DNA of 9,021 bases from Candidatus Pelagibacterales bacterium (GCA_016882185.1 VHCC01000029.1:1-9021), one strand, 5' to 3'; positions 1-6,732 are shown, counted from the stretch's first letter. The notes: a model not told the origin generated them from the sequence alone. A program made the numbers and translations.

Positions 1-239
1 ATAGCTTTAATTAATGTATCTACTGCAAGATCCATGTCCTTTAAGACACTTGGATTTGGCATAAATTCTTTGATCTTTGGATTTAAATACGAATTGCAGT
101 TATCAGCTGTAATTTTTCTAATAGTTAAAAGTTTTGCTAAAAAACTATCAATTCCTAATTTTTGAGAGATCTCTAGAGCTAAGTTTTCGTTGTAATTGGA
201 TAAAATCCATTCTTTACCAGTTACCGACTGGTATTTCAT
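1..239 (-). CDS. recJ: RecJ, single-stranded-DNA-specific 5'-3' exonuclease (N-terminal 79 residues only)
   Basis: This is the 5' end of a gene that runs off the left edge. RecJ degrades single-stranded DNA 5' to 3' in recombination and mismatch or base-excision repair in the cytoplasm. The visible residues show the usual RecJ amino-terminal lead-in: a helical stretch ending in LAKLLTIRKI, then SYLNPKIKEFMPNPSVLKDMD, matching the family pattern of a short helix, 'FL-P' and 'DP-LL-DMD' before the DHH phosphoesterase domain. The catalytic DHH and DHHA1 motifs lie outside the window, so activity cannot be judged. The ATG at 237-239 overlaps the glpX stop codon in an ATGA, implying translational coupling. 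The order hom-glpX-recJ is common in Alphaproteobacteria and supports the call. Confidence 0.82.
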   Translation of the reverse strand, partial: MKYQSVTGKEWILSNYNENLALEISQKLGIDSFLAKLLTIRKITADNCNSYLNPKIKEFMPNPSVLKDMDLAVDTLIKA

Positions 240-1183
240 ATTTTAAATTTATTAATAATTTTTTTATTGAGCTTAGATCCATGGTGTAAAACAAAGGTTT
301 CTGATTGATAAAAACCATTATCTAAAATCTTAATTCCTTGAAGTAAATCTCCGCCTGTTACACCCGTTGCACAAAATAAAACATCGTCTTTTACAATATC
401 GTTAATAAAATATTTCTTTTTTAAATCTTTAATTCCCATTTTTTTTGCTTTATCGACTTCATGATCATTACTTAAAACTAATCTTGCCTGAAATTGACCT
501 CCTAAACATTTAATTGCTGCGGCAGCTAGTACACCTTCGGGAGCTCCACCGATGCCTAAATATATATCCACATTAAAATCTTCAATGCCTGCATAAATAG
601 CGCCCGCCACATCACCATCTGAAATAAATTTTATTTTGGTGCCAAGTTGTTTAGCATCTTTGACTATGTGATCATGTCTTTCTCTTTCTAAAAGACATAT
701 TGTTAATTTATCGGGCGTTGTATTTTTAAAATCAGCTAAATTTTTCAAATTCTTTGCTATTCCAAAATCAAGATCGATAACGCCTTCTTTAATATTTTTT
801 CCAACAGCAATTTTTTCCATATAAGTATCTGGAGCGTGCAATAGGTTGTCTTTTTTAGATACTGCAAGAACTGACATTGCATTTGGTAAGTTTTTTGCAG
901 TTAAATTTGTTCCTTCTAATGGATCAACGGCTATATCTAATTCCTCTCCAACACCCGTCCCTACCATTTCATTAATGTAAAGCATGGGTGACTCATCCAT
1001 CTCTCCTTCGCCTATGACAATCTTTCCTTTCATAGGAATATTATTGAGAAATAATCTCATCTTATCCACTGCTGCCTGATCGGCTGCAATTTTATCTCCT
1101 TTGCCTTTTAATAATGATGATGCGTAGGCAGCTTCGCTAGTAGTTTTTACAAATAAATCTACAAATCCATTGTTGACGATCAT
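236..1183 (-). CDS. glpX: Fructose-1,6-bisphosphatase class II (GlpX)
   Basis: GlpX hydrolyses fructose 1,6-bisphosphate to fructose 6-phosphate and phosphate, the committed step of gluconeogenesis, with Mg2+ or Mn2+ in the cytosol. At 315 residues it is close to the usual 320-340. Family motifs are intact: D35 in ADQAAVD (counterpart of E. coli D33), IGEGEMDE at 57-64, the metal and substrate loop VDPLEGT at 86-92, DGDVAG at 189-194, and GIGGAPEG at 210-217 whose Glu216 matches the conserved E. coli E213. The C-terminal CATGVTGGDLL segment is also typical. Because no inhibitory loop or extra domain is visible, a plain class II enzyme is likely. The start ATG overlaps the hom stop in an ATGA and the stop overlaps the recJ start in another, so the gene is probably translated by reinitiation inside an argC-hom-glpX-recJ chain. 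Confidence 0.95.
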   Translation of the reverse strand: MIVNNGFVDLFVKTTSEAAYASSLLKGKGDKIAADQAAVDKMRLFLNNIPMKGKIVIGEGEMDESPMLYINEMVGTGVGEELDIAVDPLEGTNLTAKNLPNAMSVLAVSKKDNLLHAPDTYMEKIAVGKNIKEGVIDLDFGIAKNLKNLADFKNTTPDKLTICLLERERHDHIVKDAKQLGTKIKFISDGDVAGAIYAGIEDFNVDIYLGIGGAPEGVLAAAAIKCLGGQFQARLVLSNDHEVDKAKKMGIKDLKKKYFINDIVKDDVLFCATGVTGGDLLQGIKILDNGFYQSETFVLHHGSKLNKKIINKFKI

Positions 1184-2487
1184 AATTTTTTTTCATTTCT
1201 TATTCTGATCATTGTAATTTTTTTAACCATAAATTTTTCTTTAGAGATTTTATTTAAAGTAAATCTCATATCTTTCTCTTTGGCATTATGAGTTATAATA
1301 ACTAAATTGGCATTTTTAGGATTATCTAAAGGTTCTTGTAAAATACTTTGAATTGAGATCTTATGTTTAGATAAGATAGATGTAATTTTAGACAATACTC
1401 CTGGCTTATCCTTAACGACTAATCTTAAATAAAACTTACAAACATGATTATCAAAGTCGAACATTTTAAATTCTTTTGCATCAGAGTAATTAAATCCGAA
1501 AGGCAAAGTTACATTCCCTTTTAGAATTGAATTTAAATCTGAAATAATTGATGAGGTTGTTGGACCTTTTCCAGCTCCAAGTCCTTGATAGACTATTTTA
1601 CCAACTGGATTTCCTTCAACCATAATTGCATTATTTGCTCCATTAATTTTAGCAAGATCAGAATCTTTTGAAATTAAACAAGGATGAACTCTTTGTTTAA
1701 TTTTATTATCAATTATCTCAGAAATTCCAAGAAGCTTAATCTTATATTTAAACTGATGTGCATACTCGACATCTTCAAGATCAATTCGTTCAATTCCTTC
1801 AGTTAAAAAGCTTTTATTAATTATTTTATTTTTAAAACAAAGCGCACTTAATATTGCTATTTTTGATTTAGCATCGTCCCCATTAAGATCGAGTTTTGGA
1901 TTAGTTTCTGCATATCCAAGTTTTTGGGCAAGGGATAAAATCTCTTTAAAACTTTTTTTGGTTCTTTCTATTTCAGTTAAAATAAAATTTGTCGTTCCAT
2001 TTAATATTCCATAAATATGGAATAATTTATTTCCAACTAAACTCTCTTTTATCGATTTAATAATAGGTATTCCCCCGCCAACGGAAGCTTCAAACAGAAG
2101 ATTGACTGAATTTTTTTCAGCAATTTTTGCAAGTTCATTACCATGCTTAAATATTAAAGCTTTGTTTGCTGTAATTACGTGTTTGTTATTTTTTAAAGCT
2201 GCAAATACTAACTTTTTTGCAACTCCCTCTGATCCACCTATTAACTCTATAATTATATCAACATCATCTTTTTTAACTAAAGCTAAAGGGTTCTTAACCC
2301 ACATTTTTTTCGGAATACTAAAACCTCTTTTTTTATTAATCGTTTTAGCGGAGATATATTTAATTTGGAAAGTAGAATTTGTATTGATTTCGATAGCACG
2401 TTTGTTCTTAACTAAATGTCTGTAAACTTCAGAGCCTACATTTCCAAGCCCAACAATTGCAATATTATAATTCTCTCTTAAATTCAT
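1180..2487 (-). CDS. hom: Homoserine dehydrogenase, monofunctional with C-terminal ACT domain
   Basis: Hom reduces aspartate semialdehyde to homoserine with NAD(P)H, at the branch to threonine, methionine and isoleucine. The protein has 435 residues, the normal length for the monofunctional type (no aspartokinase domain). It shows the Rossmann motif GLGNVG at 13-18, TANKALI at 106-112, EASVGGGIPI at 133-142, NGTTNFIL at 163-170 and the signature GYAETNPKLDLNGDDAKSK at 191-209. In it E194, D205 and K209 keep the spacing of the yeast catalytic residues E208, D219 and K223. An ACT domain (about 352-425, beginning YLRLVVKDKPGVL) is the expected site of feedback control, usually by threonine; the ligand is inferred. 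The ATG at 2485-2487 overlaps the argC stop by one base (TAATG). An eight-A run lies just before the stop codon. Confidence 0.95.
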   Translation of the reverse strand: MNLRENYNIAIVGLGNVGSEVYRHLVKNKRAIEINTNSTFQIKYISAKTINKKRGFSIPKKMWVKNPLALVKKDDVDIIIELIGGSEGVAKKLVFAALKNNKHVITANKALIFKHGNELAKIAEKNSVNLLFEASVGGGIPIIKSIKESLVGNKLFHIYGILNGTTNFILTEIERTKKSFKEILSLAQKLGYAETNPKLDLNGDDAKSKIAILSALCFKNKIINKSFLTEGIERIDLEDVEYAHQFKYKIKLLGISEIIDNKIKQRVHPCLISKDSDLAKINGANNAIMVEGNPVGKIVYQGLGAGKGPTTSSIISDLNSILKGNVTLPFGFNYSDAKEFKMFDFDNHVCKFYLRLVVKDKPGVLSKITSILSKHKISIQSILQEPLDNPKNANLVIITHNAKEKDMRFTLNKISKEKFMVKKITMIRIRNEKKL

Positions 2488-3518
2488 TATTCTAAACCTA
2501 AAGTTTCTTTTAAACCTAATCTTATATTCATATTTTGAACTGCCTGCCCTGCTGCACCTTTAACTAAATTATCAATGGAGCTTACAATAATTAATTGATT
2601 TTTATATCTTCCTGAAAAAATATTTATATTACAATTATTAGTATTATTTACATTATTTGTATTTACAAATTTTCCATAAGGTAAAATTTTTACAAAATCA
2701 TTATTTTTATAAAATTTACTTAAATATTGATGAACTTTTTTTACACTCATATTCTTGTTAAGATCAGCATAAATTGTAGTTAATATTCCTCTAAAAGTTG
2801 GAATTAAATGAGGAGTAAATTCAATCTTTAAATTTCCTTTAACTTTACCAAACAATTTTAAACCCTGGTCGATTTCTGGCATATGTCTATGATTGCCAAC
2901 TCCGTAAACAGCAATATTTTTATTAATATTTGGGTAAAGTTTTTTATCAGCAGTCTTTTTGCCAGCACCCGAATAACCTGACTTAGAATCAATAATGATT
3001 TTTGAACTTTTAATTATTTTATTCAACAATAAAGGGACAAGCGCTAACTGCACTGATGTTGGATAACAGCCAGGACAAGAAATTATATTACTTTTTTCAA
3101 TGTCTCTTTTTGCAAATTCAGAAAGGCCATAAACTGCAAATTTTTGATTACTGACCGCATAATGTTTAAGTCCGTACCATTTTTCATAAACTTTAGTATC
3201 TGAAAATCTAAAATCAGCAGATAAATCGATTAAAATATGATGAGGTGAAATATTATTAGATAGTAATTGTGCTTCACCATGGGGCAAAGCTGAAAAAATT
3301 ATATCAACTTCATTAAAATCCGCTTTGTTAATATCAGATATTAGCGGTAATTTTTTTTTAATTTTATTTTTTAAAAACGAATTAATAGATTTTCCAATGG
3401 ACCCTCTTGAGCATAAATATTTGAGATTTATAAATTTGTGATTACTTAATAATTTAATAAGTTCCAAACCAACAAAACCCGAAGCACCATTAATTAAAAC
3501 GTTATATTTGTTAAACAT
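2487..3518 (-). CDS. argC: N-acetyl-gamma-glutamyl-phosphate reductase (ArgC)
   Basis: ArgC reduces N-acetylglutamyl 5-phosphate to the semialdehyde with NADPH, the third step of arginine synthesis. The 343 residues match the long (type 1) family. The nucleotide-binding loop GASGFVG is at 11-17, and the active-site cysteine is C151 in SCPGCYPTSVQLAL. The GNHRHMPEID block at 208-217 supplies the catalytic histidine region. IDNLVKGAAGQAVQNMN at 315-331 is the diagnostic C-terminal motif. The stretch at 287-298 (TNNVNNTNNCNI) is unusually asparagine-rich but occupies the place of an ordinary loop in relatives without visible length change. Nine consecutive T (3351-3359) encode the lysines at 54-56. 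The gene sits 57 nt downstream of rpsI, with a hairpin in that gap, and overlaps hom by one base. Confidence 0.95.
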   Translation of the reverse strand: MFNKYNVLINGASGFVGLELIKLLSNHKFINLKYLCSRGSIGKSINSFLKNKIKKKLPLISDINKADFNEVDIIFSALPHGEAQLLSNNISPHHILIDLSADFRFSDTKVYEKWYGLKHYAVSNQKFAVYGLSEFAKRDIEKSNIISCPGCYPTSVQLALVPLLLNKIIKSSKIIIDSKSGYSGAGKKTADKKLYPNINKNIAVYGVGNHRHMPEIDQGLKLFGKVKGNLKIEFTPHLIPTFRGILTTIYADLNKNMSVKKVHQYLSKFYKNNDFVKILPYGKFVNTNNVNNTNNCNINIFSGRYKNQLIIVSSIDNLVKGAAGQAVQNMNIRLGLKETLGLE

Positions 3519-3546
3519 GCTCTGTATTTATAAGAAGTTGTAAATG

Positions 3547-3572
3547 ACTTAAAGACTAAAATTAGTCTAAGT
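3547..3572 (-). terminator. Hairpin between rpsI and argC, possible weak terminator or argC leader structure
   Basis: Perfect 7-nt arms AGACTAA (3553-3559) and TTAGTCT (3562-3568) flank an AA loop, which in practice would open to a 6-bp stem with a 4-nt loop. After a 2-nt bulge, ACTT (3547-3550) and AAGT (3569-3572) extend the stem. It begins 3 nt past the rpsI stop codon, where an intrinsic terminator for the rplM-rpsI transcript would be expected. On the minus strand it is followed by CATTTACAAC rather than a strong U run, and the stem is AT-rich, so termination would be partial at best. Confidence 0.35.
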
Positions 3573-3575
3573 AGA

Positions 3576-3986
3576 TTATCGTTTAGAAAACTGAAATCTT
3601 CTTCTAGCTTTTTTCTGTCCGTATTTTTTTCTTTCAACTTTTCTTGAATCTCTCGTTAATAATTTTTCTTTTTTTAATGTTTTTCTTAATGTTCCATCTA
3701 ATACAAATAAAGCTTTAGATATCCCTAAAGACACAGCGCCCGCTTGTCCGGTTAAACCACCGCCTTTAACAGTGCACATAACATCGTAATTATTGTTTTT
3801 GTTTACAACATTAAAGGGCTTCTCAATGCTAAGTTGTAGAACAGGACGTTTAAAATATTCATTGTATTTTTTTCCATTTACTAAAATATTTCCAGATCCA
3901 ACCTTAAGCCAAACTCTAGCTATCGAACTTTTTCTTTTTCCAGTTGCGTAAAATCTATTGTCTGAAACAGCTAAACTTTGAACCAT
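3576..3986 (-). CDS. rpsI: 30S ribosomal protein S9
   Basis: S9 (uS9) is part of the head of the small ribosomal subunit. Its C-terminal tail reaches the P-site tRNA. The 136-residue protein contains the family core YATGKRKSSIARVWL at 13-27, the S9 signature GGGLTGQAGAVSLGISKAL at 75-93, and the basic tail ending in FQFSKR, with the invariant terminal arginine. The extra dozen residues at the N terminus before the first conserved block are common in Alphaproteobacteria. The start ATG is 3 nt from the rplM stop codon, so the two are certainly co-transcribed. The L13-S9 pair is one of the most conserved gene pairs in bacteria. Confidence 0.97.
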   Translation of the reverse strand: MVQSLAVSDNRFYATGKRKSSIARVWLKVGSGNILVNGKKYNEYFKRPVLQLSIEKPFNVVNKNNNYDVMCTVKGGGLTGQAGAVSLGISKALFVLDGTLRKTLKKEKLLTRDSRKVERKKYGQKKARRRFQFSKR

Positions 3987-3989
3987 ATT

Positions 3990-4445
3990 TTAATTTAATG
4001 AATTTTTTTTGTTGATAGATTTGAAATCAAAATCTACAGCTTTTTGAGTTTCATGAGGATGTTTATCATCATTATAAACTTTTAAATTTCCAAGTTGTTT
4101 TCTACCAAGGGGACCTCTTGGTAACATTCTCTTAACTGCTAATTTAATAATTCTAGACGGATCCTTTTCAAGAATTTTATTTGGTGTTGTTTCCTTAATT
4201 CCACCTGGAAATCCAGTATGTTTATAATAAATCTTTTTAGAAAACTTTTTTCCAGTAAATTTTATTTTTCTAGCATTTGTAACTATGACAAAATCCCCAT
4301 CATCCATGTTTGGAGTGAAGCTAGTTTTTTTCTTTCCTCTTAAAATCTTTGTAATTTCAGAAGCTAATCTGCCAACAATTAAATTTGTTGCATCAATCTT
4401 ATACCAATTTTTTTTAACTTCTTTCTTTTTAATAAATTCAGTCAT
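3990..4445 (-). CDS. rplM: 50S ribosomal protein L13
   Basis: L13 (uL13) is an early assembly protein of the large ribosomal subunit. The 151-residue protein aligns by eye over its full length with E. coli L13 (142 residues): WYKIDATNLIVGRLAS at 14-29, the YTP-like TPNMDDGDFVIVTNA at 44-58, YYKHTGFPGGIK at 73-84, and the signature VKRMLPRGPLGR at 104-115 followed by LKVYNDDKHPH. A short lysine and asparagine-rich extension follows the normal end. The chosen ATG gives the usual N-terminal length. No Shine-Dalgarno sequence precedes it (the upstream bases read TTCCGTTCCTTT), and a consensus promoter lies very close upstream. rpsI follows after 3 nt. Confidence 0.97.
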   Translation of the reverse strand: MTEFIKKKEVKKNWYKIDATNLIVGRLASEITKILRGKKKTSFTPNMDDGDFVIVTNARKIKFTGKKFSKKIYYKHTGFPGGIKETTPNKILEKDPSRIIKLAVKRMLPRGPLGRKQLGNLKVYNDDKHPHETQKAVDFDFKSINKKNSLN

Positions 4446-4457
4446 AAAGGAACGGAA

Positions 4458-4486
4458 TAAATATATTTTGCCTTTAATTATGTCAA
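4458..4486 (-). promoter_or_regulatory. Probable sigma-70-type promoter of rplM-rpsI
   Basis: On the minus strand a perfect -35 TTGACA (4481-4486) is followed, after exactly 17 nt, by TATTTA (4458-4463); a second candidate -10, TATATT, overlaps at 4460-4465. This lies in the 60-nt gap between the ctaA stop codon and the rplM start. Transcription would begin near 4451-4453, only about 6-8 nt before the ATG, so the message would be almost leaderless. It is the best promoter match in the window. Confidence 0.6.
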
Positions 4487-4505
4487 ATGGATTAAGGTAA
4501 ATTTA

Positions 4506-5531
4506 TTATTTTTGAGAGATTGATACTTGGTAAAACAGATAAATTATCGAAAAAACTAAAAAAATCGAACCCAACTGATGAAGACTTGCCAAATAAATTT
4601 TATAACCGCTTATCAAAACAAAAATACCAAGAAGTATTTGAAAAGTTATAGCAAACAATACGATCAATAAATATTTTGAATTAACAATTTTATTTTTAAG
4701 TAATAGATAAAAAAGAAAAATAAAAATAAAAGCTGTAAAATATGCAACAACCCTGTGCAAAAATTGAACATGGGAAGCGCTAGAATAAGATTCTGAATTT
4801 AAAAATTCTTTAATAAAAACATCTTCAGGAACAAAATATCCATTCATTAAAGGCCAGGTTTGATATAATTTTGCAGCATCTAGACCTGAAACAAAAGCTC
4901 CAATTACAATCTGAAAAAAAACAATTATTAAAAAAGATAAAACTAAATAAGAATAAAAATTCAAATAAATCTTATTAACATTCCTAAATAAAATTGAGTA
5001 AAATATTAATGACAATATGATTTGACCTCCCAACAAATGAGCCGATAATCTAAAATGGCTAACATCGGTATTTGAAACTAATCCACTTTTCACCATATAC
5101 CATCCTAAAAACCCTTGGAAAAAAAATAACAAAGAAATTATTGAATAAAGAACTATTTGCTTAAAACTAAAAAATTTTTTTACAAGAAAATATATAAACG
5201 GCAAAACAAATACTAAAGAAGCTATCCTTGCTAATAATCGATGAATATATTCCCACCAGAAAATATATTTAAATTCAGCCATAGACATTCCTAAATTAAT
5301 TTCTTTGTATTGCGGTATCTGTTTATAAAGTGAAAAATAATTTTGCCATTGTTTCTCATTCAGTGGTGGTAAAATTCCACTAAATAATTCCCAACTAGTA
5401 ATAGAAAGACCAGATTCTGTTAAACGTGTAAGACCACCAATAAAAATTAATAAGAAAACTAGAAATAAAGATAAATACAACCAAATAGTAATATAAGTAT
5501 TTTTTCTATTTAGATTAATTGTATTTGCCAT
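4506..5531 (-). CDS. ctaA: Heme A synthase (CtaA/Cox15 family)
   Basis: This inner-membrane enzyme oxidises the C8 methyl group of heme O to a formyl group, giving heme A for aa3-type cytochrome c oxidase. The 341-residue protein has about eight hydrophobic helices (roughly 15-32, 100-118, 126-146, 162-182, 190-212, 263-278, 288-308, 318-337). The family motif GGLTRLTESGLSITSWELFSG spans 32-52. The conserved heme-ligand histidines are present: H97 in EYIHRLLAR, H165 in LSAHLLGG, H259 in FLHRVVAY and H318 in SLHQLGS. It contains no cysteine at all, so it lacks the loop cysteine pair of Bacillus-type CtaA, as expected for the alphaproteobacterial and mitochondrial Cox15 group. It stands apart from the usual cox cluster, diverges from the chorismate mutase gene and precedes rplM by 60 nt. 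Confidence 0.94.
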   Translation of the reverse strand: MANTINLNRKNTYITIWLYLSLFLVFLLIFIGGLTRLTESGLSITSWELFSGILPPLNEKQWQNYFSLYKQIPQYKEINLGMSMAEFKYIFWWEYIHRLLARIASLVFVLPFIYFLVKKFFSFKQIVLYSIISLLFFFQGFLGWYMVKSGLVSNTDVSHFRLSAHLLGGQIILSLIFYSILFRNVNKIYLNFYSYLVLSFLIIVFFQIVIGAFVSGLDAAKLYQTWPLMNGYFVPEDVFIKEFLNSESYSSASHVQFLHRVVAYFTAFIFIFLFYLLLKNKIVNSKYLLIVLFAITFQILLGIFVLISGYKIYLASLHQLGSIFLVFSIIYLFYQVSISQK

Positions 5532-5574
5532 TATAAATTCATAATAAACTTATCTATATTTTAAAAACGTTTTA
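5532..5574. promoter_or_regulatory. Divergent promoter region of ctaA and the chorismate mutase gene
   Basis: These 43 nt are the only space between two divergent start codons, so both promoters must lie here or reach into the genes. TATATT at 5555-5560 (plus) is a possible -10 for the mutase gene. On the minus strand TTGCGA, lying inside the mutase coding start, is 17 nt from a poor AATATA, a candidate for ctaA. A 10-bp palindrome AAAACGTTTT (5564-5573) ends one base before the mutase ATG. No full consensus is visible. Confidence 0.4.
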
Positions 5575-5847
5575 ATGTCGCAAAGAAACATTCAAAGAAT
5601 ACGCTCCAGTATCGATACAATAGATAAAAAAATAATTAAACTCCTTGGTCTAAGAAAAAAACAAGTTTTAAAAATTGCAAAATATAAAAATAAAAAAACA
5701 ATTGTTGATAAAAAAAGAATTAATCAAATAATGAAAAGAATAAAATCTGAGGCAAAAAGAAATAAAATTGATTACGTTTTAGTTAAGAATTTTTGGAATA
5801 AACTAATTCAGTATTCTATAAAACTTGAAAGAAAAATAGTTAAATAA
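5575..5847 (+). CDS. Chorismate mutase, AroQ-type, stand-alone short form
   Basis: The 90-residue, all-helical protein matches the AroQ fold, which rearranges chorismate to prephenate for phenylalanine and tyrosine synthesis. Against the E. coli domain, R10, R27, K38, D45, R48 and S81 stand in the places of R11, R28, K39, D48, R51 and S84. Two active-site positions differ: E52 is replaced by I49, and Q88 by E85 (Glu is also found there in yeast chorismate mutase). Lysine and arginine content is very high. It is not fused to prephenate dehydratase or dehydrogenase. Because a substitution at the E52 place also occurs in PchB-like isochorismate-pyruvate lyases, related chemistry is an alternative, but no salicylate or siderophore genes are nearby, so chorismate mutase is favoured. 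It is the only gene of its unit; its stop lies 3 nt from that of convergent rpmG. Confidence 0.8.
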   Translation: MSQRNIQRIRSSIDTIDKKIIKLLGLRKKQVLKIAKYKNKKTIVDKKRINQIMKRIKSEAKRNKIDYVLVKNFWNKLIQYSIKLERKIVK

Positions 5848-5850
5848 CTA

Positions 5851-6042
5851 CTACTTGCTATGTGGAGGAAGTTTTTTTTCCACAAACCATTCATGTTTGC
5901 GCGTTGATGGATTATATTTTTTTACTCTCAACTTTACTTTAGCTTTTTCACCAGCAGATGGTTTTTTAACATAATAATTAAAAGCACTATCAGGTTTTAA
6001 TTCAGGAACTAATCTTACTTTAACCGATGTTTTTTTAGCCAT
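5851..6042 (-). CDS. rpmG: 50S ribosomal protein L33
   Basis: L33 (bL33) is a small protein of the large ribosomal subunit near the E site. The 63-residue product starts MAKKTSVKVRLVPE and carries the family core VKKYNPSTRKHEWFVEKKL at 41-59. The alphaproteobacterial form usually has about 55 residues; the extra length is mainly an internal KPDSAFNYYVKKPSAGEK segment and a PPHSK tail. It has no cysteines, so it is the zinc-independent type. The start lies 1 nt from the merR stop codon, so it is the last gene of the rpmF-plsX-ihfA-merR-rpmG unit. The gene ends 3 nt from the convergent chorismate mutase gene with no terminator visible between. Confidence 0.93.
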   Translation of the reverse strand: MAKKTSVKVRLVPELKPDSAFNYYVKKPSAGEKAKVKLRVKKYNPSTRKHEWFVEKKLPPHSK

Positions 6043-6043
6043 T

Positions 6044-6430
6044 TTATGAAAGGTTTTTTATTTCAGTTATAATTTTTTTAATTCTAATTAGCTTTTCTTT
6101 TTTATCTAATAAATCGTTAGTGCTTATATCTTTTCTTGTAAAATCGTCAACTTCAATATCATTAAAATTATTTTCAATTATTTTTTTTGCCCCTTTTATT
6201 GTTAGACCTTTGTCCTTTAAAAGATATTGAATTTTTTTTAAAAGCTTAACATTTTCTGGAGTATAATATCTTCTTCCTTTTGCTCTTAATTTTGGTCTTA
6301 GTTGGGGAAACTCTTTTTCCCAAAATCTTAAGATATAAGTTTTTGCTTTTCCTGTTTCTAAATCAATAAGATTTAAATCTTTAGCTACCTCGCCTATGGT
6401 TTTAAGAGCCTCAGCTGTCTTCACTGACAT
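6044..6430 (-). CDS. MerR-family transcriptional regulator found next to ihfA
   Basis: The 128-residue protein has the MerR winged helix-turn-helix at the N terminus: TIGEVAKDLNL at 11-21, the wing segment ILRFWEKEFPQLRPKLRAKGRRYYTPENVKLL at about 33-64, then the second helix pair LLKDKGLTIKGAKKII at 69-84. The C-terminal part (about 100-128) is a short helix rich in lysine that could serve as the dimerisation coiled coil. No metal-binding cysteines or drug-binding domain are seen, so the effector and targets are unknown. This subfamily is regularly encoded beside ihfA in Alphaproteobacteria, and that context supports the start chosen. The ATG lies inside ihfA, giving a 20-nt overlap, and rpmG follows after 1 nt. 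Confidence 0.88.
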   Translation of the reverse strand: MSVKTAEALKTIGEVAKDLNLIDLETGKAKTYILRFWEKEFPQLRPKLRAKGRRYYTPENVKLLKKIQYLLKDKGLTIKGAKKIIENNFNDIEVDDFTRKDISTNDLLDKKEKLIRIKKIITEIKNLS

Positions 6431-6722
6431 CTAAATTTTTATTAATTTTATTTTTTAAAATTTTAGAAGGCTTAAAAGTCACAACAGTTCTACTAGAAAT
6501 AACCTTTTGTTCTTTTGTTCTTGGGTTTCTGCCAATTCTTTCATTTTTATGGCGAATATTGAAAGAGCCAAAATTTGCAATTTTTACTTTATTCTTTTTT
6601 TCAAGTTGGAGTGTAATAAATTCAAAAATATCATCTATAAACTTTGAGGCCTCAACTTTTGAAATTCCTAATTCTTTGTAAACTAAATCTGACAAATATT
6701 GTCTTGTGATTGTTTCTGTCAC
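6411..6722 (-). CDS. ihfA: Integration host factor subunit alpha
   Basis: IHF binds the minor groove at specific sites and bends DNA sharply, acting in transcription, replication and recombination as an alpha-beta heterodimer. The 103-residue protein fits the HU/IHF family: helices at about 6-42, VKIANFGSFNIR at 46-57, and the beta-arm motif IGRNPRTKE at 63-71, whose Pro67 is the intercalating residue. The stretch VVTFKPSKILKNKIN closes the fold. Alpha rather than beta or HU is chosen mainly by synteny with merR and plsX. The start codon is GTG (6720-6722); there is no nearby in-frame ATG that would keep the N-terminal helix. Only 10 nt separate it from the plsX stop codon, and fabH, which often lies here in relatives, is missing. 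Confidence 0.92.
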   Translation of the reverse strand: MTETITRQYLSDLVYKELGISKVEASKFIDDIFEFITLQLEKKNKVKIANFGSFNIRHKNERIGRNPRTKEQKVISSRTVVTFKPSKILKNKINKNLDVSEDS

Positions 6723-6732
6723 AATTAATTAT

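Noticed and set aside
2102..2425. Plus-strand open frame of 107 codons inside hom
   Set aside because: It lies wholly antisense to a well-conserved hom gene, resembles no family, and its hydrophobic look comes from antisense reading of lysine and asparagine codons.
4285..4500. Plus-strand open frame of 71 codons over rplM
   Set aside because: It is antisense to rplM and its promoter region, has no recognisable product, and is explained by low-stop antisense reading.
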